Below are positions 5,625-7,100 of a DNA stretch of 7,100 bases, piece by piece (positions within the stretch are counted from its first letter, which is position 1; each line of letters begins with the position of its first letter). Under the pieces are notes generated by a model. It made no database searches, was not told the DNA's origin, and worked only from the letters and a program-made list of their open reading frames with translations. Location of the stretch: the NCBI GenBank assembly GCA_947481355.1, contig CANKGM010000106.1, forward strand, positions 1 to 7,100. The letters run 5' to 3'. The translations under genes were made by a program, and so were the position numbers. The stretch is from Chitinophagaceae bacterium (GTDB lineage: Bacteria; Bacteroidota; Bacteroidia; Chitinophagales; Chitinophagaceae).

Positions 5625-7100
5625 TTATTTGAACATGGAAGGATGCATGTCATCGTAATTCGTATGATCTTGGAAAAACTTACCGAACAATAAGAGGTCT
5701 TCTTCTTTGTATAAGTTTGCGAGCATGGTGATGCTATTGGGTAACTGCTGTTTGTCTAATCCAATTGGCATGCATAGCGCTGGATGACCAGTTAGGTTTG
5801 TTATGGAGAGTTGTTTCCCTTCAAATGTTGGTGTTATGATGATGTCGAAATTTTTCATCGCATCATTTATTTTTTTCATGAGCAATGCACGGTGTCTGTT
5901 TGTATTGATGTATTCTACGGCAGGAATTGTTCTGGCTGTTCTGAAATAGTTCGGCCAATCATATCGTTCTTGTTTAGTCATTTGATCATCTAGGTCCGTT
6001 CTAGTAAATTCATCAAAGGCTGCTGCCGCTTCGGACCCAATTACAATTCCAATCATATCATATTGGTATACTTCAGTATCTGGAAAATTCATTCCTACTA
6101 GTTTGATACCAAATTTTTTTAATTGCTTCAACACATTCCATTCTTGAGAAGATGAATCTAGTTTGTCAAAATAGTTTTTGGCATATCCAATGCGTAGTTG
6201 TTTAACATCTTTTGTAGGAGTGTAGTTGAATGCTTCATTTACAGCACTTCCGTCTTGGCCATCTGAGCCGTGAATGAATGCGAAAACAGTGGCAGCATCT
6301 TCTGCTGAACGGCATATTGGTCCGATTTTGTCTAAGCTCCAACTCAATGCCATGGCACCTGAGCGACTAACACTTCCAAAAGTTGGACGTAATCCTGTTG
6401 CACCGCAGGTATGACTTGGAGAAATAATTGATCCATGTGTTTCGGTGCCGATGGCGAAAGGAATTAATCCTGCTACCGTTGCTGATGTAGATCCTGCTGA
6501 TGAACCGCTTGATCCCTCTTCAAGGTTCCATGGATTTCTTGTTCTACCTCCAAACCAATAATCTCCCATGGCAAGAGCGCCTAGCGTAAATTTCGCAACC
6601 AATACAGCTCCTGCTTCTTTGAGTTTTGTATAGACAAAAGCTTCTTCCTCTATAGTTTGATTTTTATATGGTTCAGCACCCCAAGTTGTTTTTGTTCCCT
6701 TGACAGCGAATAAGTCTTTTAGACCGTAGGGGATACCTTGCAGTGGACCTTTATCAATTCCTTTGCTGAACAATTCATCTGCTTGTTTAGCTTGTTGCAT
6801 CGCTAGTTCTTCGGTTAATGAGACTACACAGTGTAATGAGTCGTCAAACTTTCTCAATCGTTGAATAAAGAATTTTGTCAACTCAATTGCTGTGATCGAT
6901 TTGTTTCGCAGTAATGACCCAAGTTGATTGATGGAATAGAAAGCGATGTCATTGATGTTGCTAGGACGTTTTATAGATTTATTAAATACCCATTTAATTT
7001 CTTTTTGTTTGGTTGTTGGCAATGGGCTTATGACTTGAATTAAGCTCATGCCTACTGAGTTATTGAGTGTTAGTTGGTGTAATTTCTTGTATTCACCTAG
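5625..7100 (-). CDS. Amidase-signature family hydrolase, N-terminus outside window
   Basis: This belongs to the amidase signature family, Ser-cisSer-Lys amide hydrolases related to GatA and FAAH. Counting from the Met codon at 7049, the catalytic Lys is K111 in GIPYGLKD, the cis-Ser is S183 in GSSAGS, and the nucleophile is S207 in GTETHGSI, where many amidases have DTGGS. RNPWN (171-175), GLRPTFGSVSRSGAMALSWS and DKIGPICRS mark a subfamily often annotated as a GatA-like amidase; its substrate is unknown to me. There is no gatB or gatC nearby, so a stand-alone amidase is likelier than a tRNA amidotransferase subunit. No in-frame stop lies between 7049 and 7100: the frame adds 17 codons (LGEYKKLHQLTLNNSVG) resembling the linker found before the core in this subfamily. 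The true start therefore lies beyond the window, and Met 7049 is probably internal. Visible length is 491 codons, stop TAA. Confidence 0.9.
   Translation of the reverse strand, partial: LGEYKKLHQLTLNNSVGMSLIQVISPLPTTKQKEIKWVFNKSIKRPSNINDIAFYSINQLGSLLRNKSITAIELTKFFIQRLRKFDDSLHCVVSLTEELAMQQAKQADELFSKGIDKGPLQGIPYGLKDLFAVKGTKTTWGAEPYKNQTIEEEAFVYTKLKEAGAVLVAKFTLGALAMGDYWFGGRTRNPWNLEEGSSGSSAGSTSATVAGLIPFAIGTETHGSIISPSHTCGATGLRPTFGSVSRSGAMALSWSLDKIGPICRSAEDAATVFAFIHGSDGQDGSAVNEAFNYTPTKDVKQLRIGYAKNYFDKLDSSSQEWNVLKQLKKFGIKLVGMNFPDTEVYQYDMIGIVIGSEAAAAFDEFTRTDLDDQMTKQERYDWPNYFRTARTIPAVEYINTNRHRALLMKKINDAMKNFDIIITPTFEGKQLSITNLTGHPALCMPIGLDKQQLPNSITMLANLYKEEDLLLFGKFFQDHTNYDDMHPSMFK

Overview
The window is an AT-rich piece of a bacterial chromosome, most likely from the phylum Bacteroidota. 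Four things point there: the fused histidinol-phosphatase/IGP-dehydratase HisB of Bacteroidota type, the hisD-hisC-hisB order, the lack of clear Shine-Dalgarno sites before the starts, and two TAnnTTTG boxes (the Bacteroidota -7 promoter element) between divergent genes. I cannot fix the class or genus.

Positions 1-3139 hold the end of a histidine biosynthesis operon on the + strand: hisD (5' end outside the window), hisC and bifunctional hisB. A strong terminator follows directly. Together these genes cover IGP to imidazole-acetol phosphate (HisB dehydratase), transamination to histidinol phosphate (HisC), dephosphorylation to histidinol (HisB phosphatase) and oxidation to histidine (HisD). 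The hisHAFI genes that often follow in Bacteroidota are absent here.

Positions 3140-3676 contain no credible gene. The first part, about 3181-3452, is a striking G/T-rich, C-poor run of degenerate GGATT-like repeats that includes a 21-bp tandem duplication. The rest is ordinary AT-rich spacer with a few small inverted and direct repeats.

Positions 3677-5038 (- strand) encode a cystathionine beta-synthase type PLP enzyme with two C-terminal CBS domains. It is convergent with the his genes. Divergent from it, at 5212-5397 (+), is a 61-residue Pro/Glu-rich small ORF with hairpins in its leader and a long 3' region ending at a strong terminator (5559-5587).

Positions 5625-7100 (- strand) encode an amidase-signature enzyme. 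Its frame stays open through the right window edge, so its N-terminus is outside.

Most of the window is ordinary metabolism. The points most worth a second look are the G/T-rich repeat tract, the Pro/Glu-rich small ORF with its structured transcript, the loss of all four zinc ligands in the HisB phosphatase domain, and the mis-startable amidase. I found no mobile element, CRISPR array, tRNA or rRNA, and no convincing new multi-gene system.
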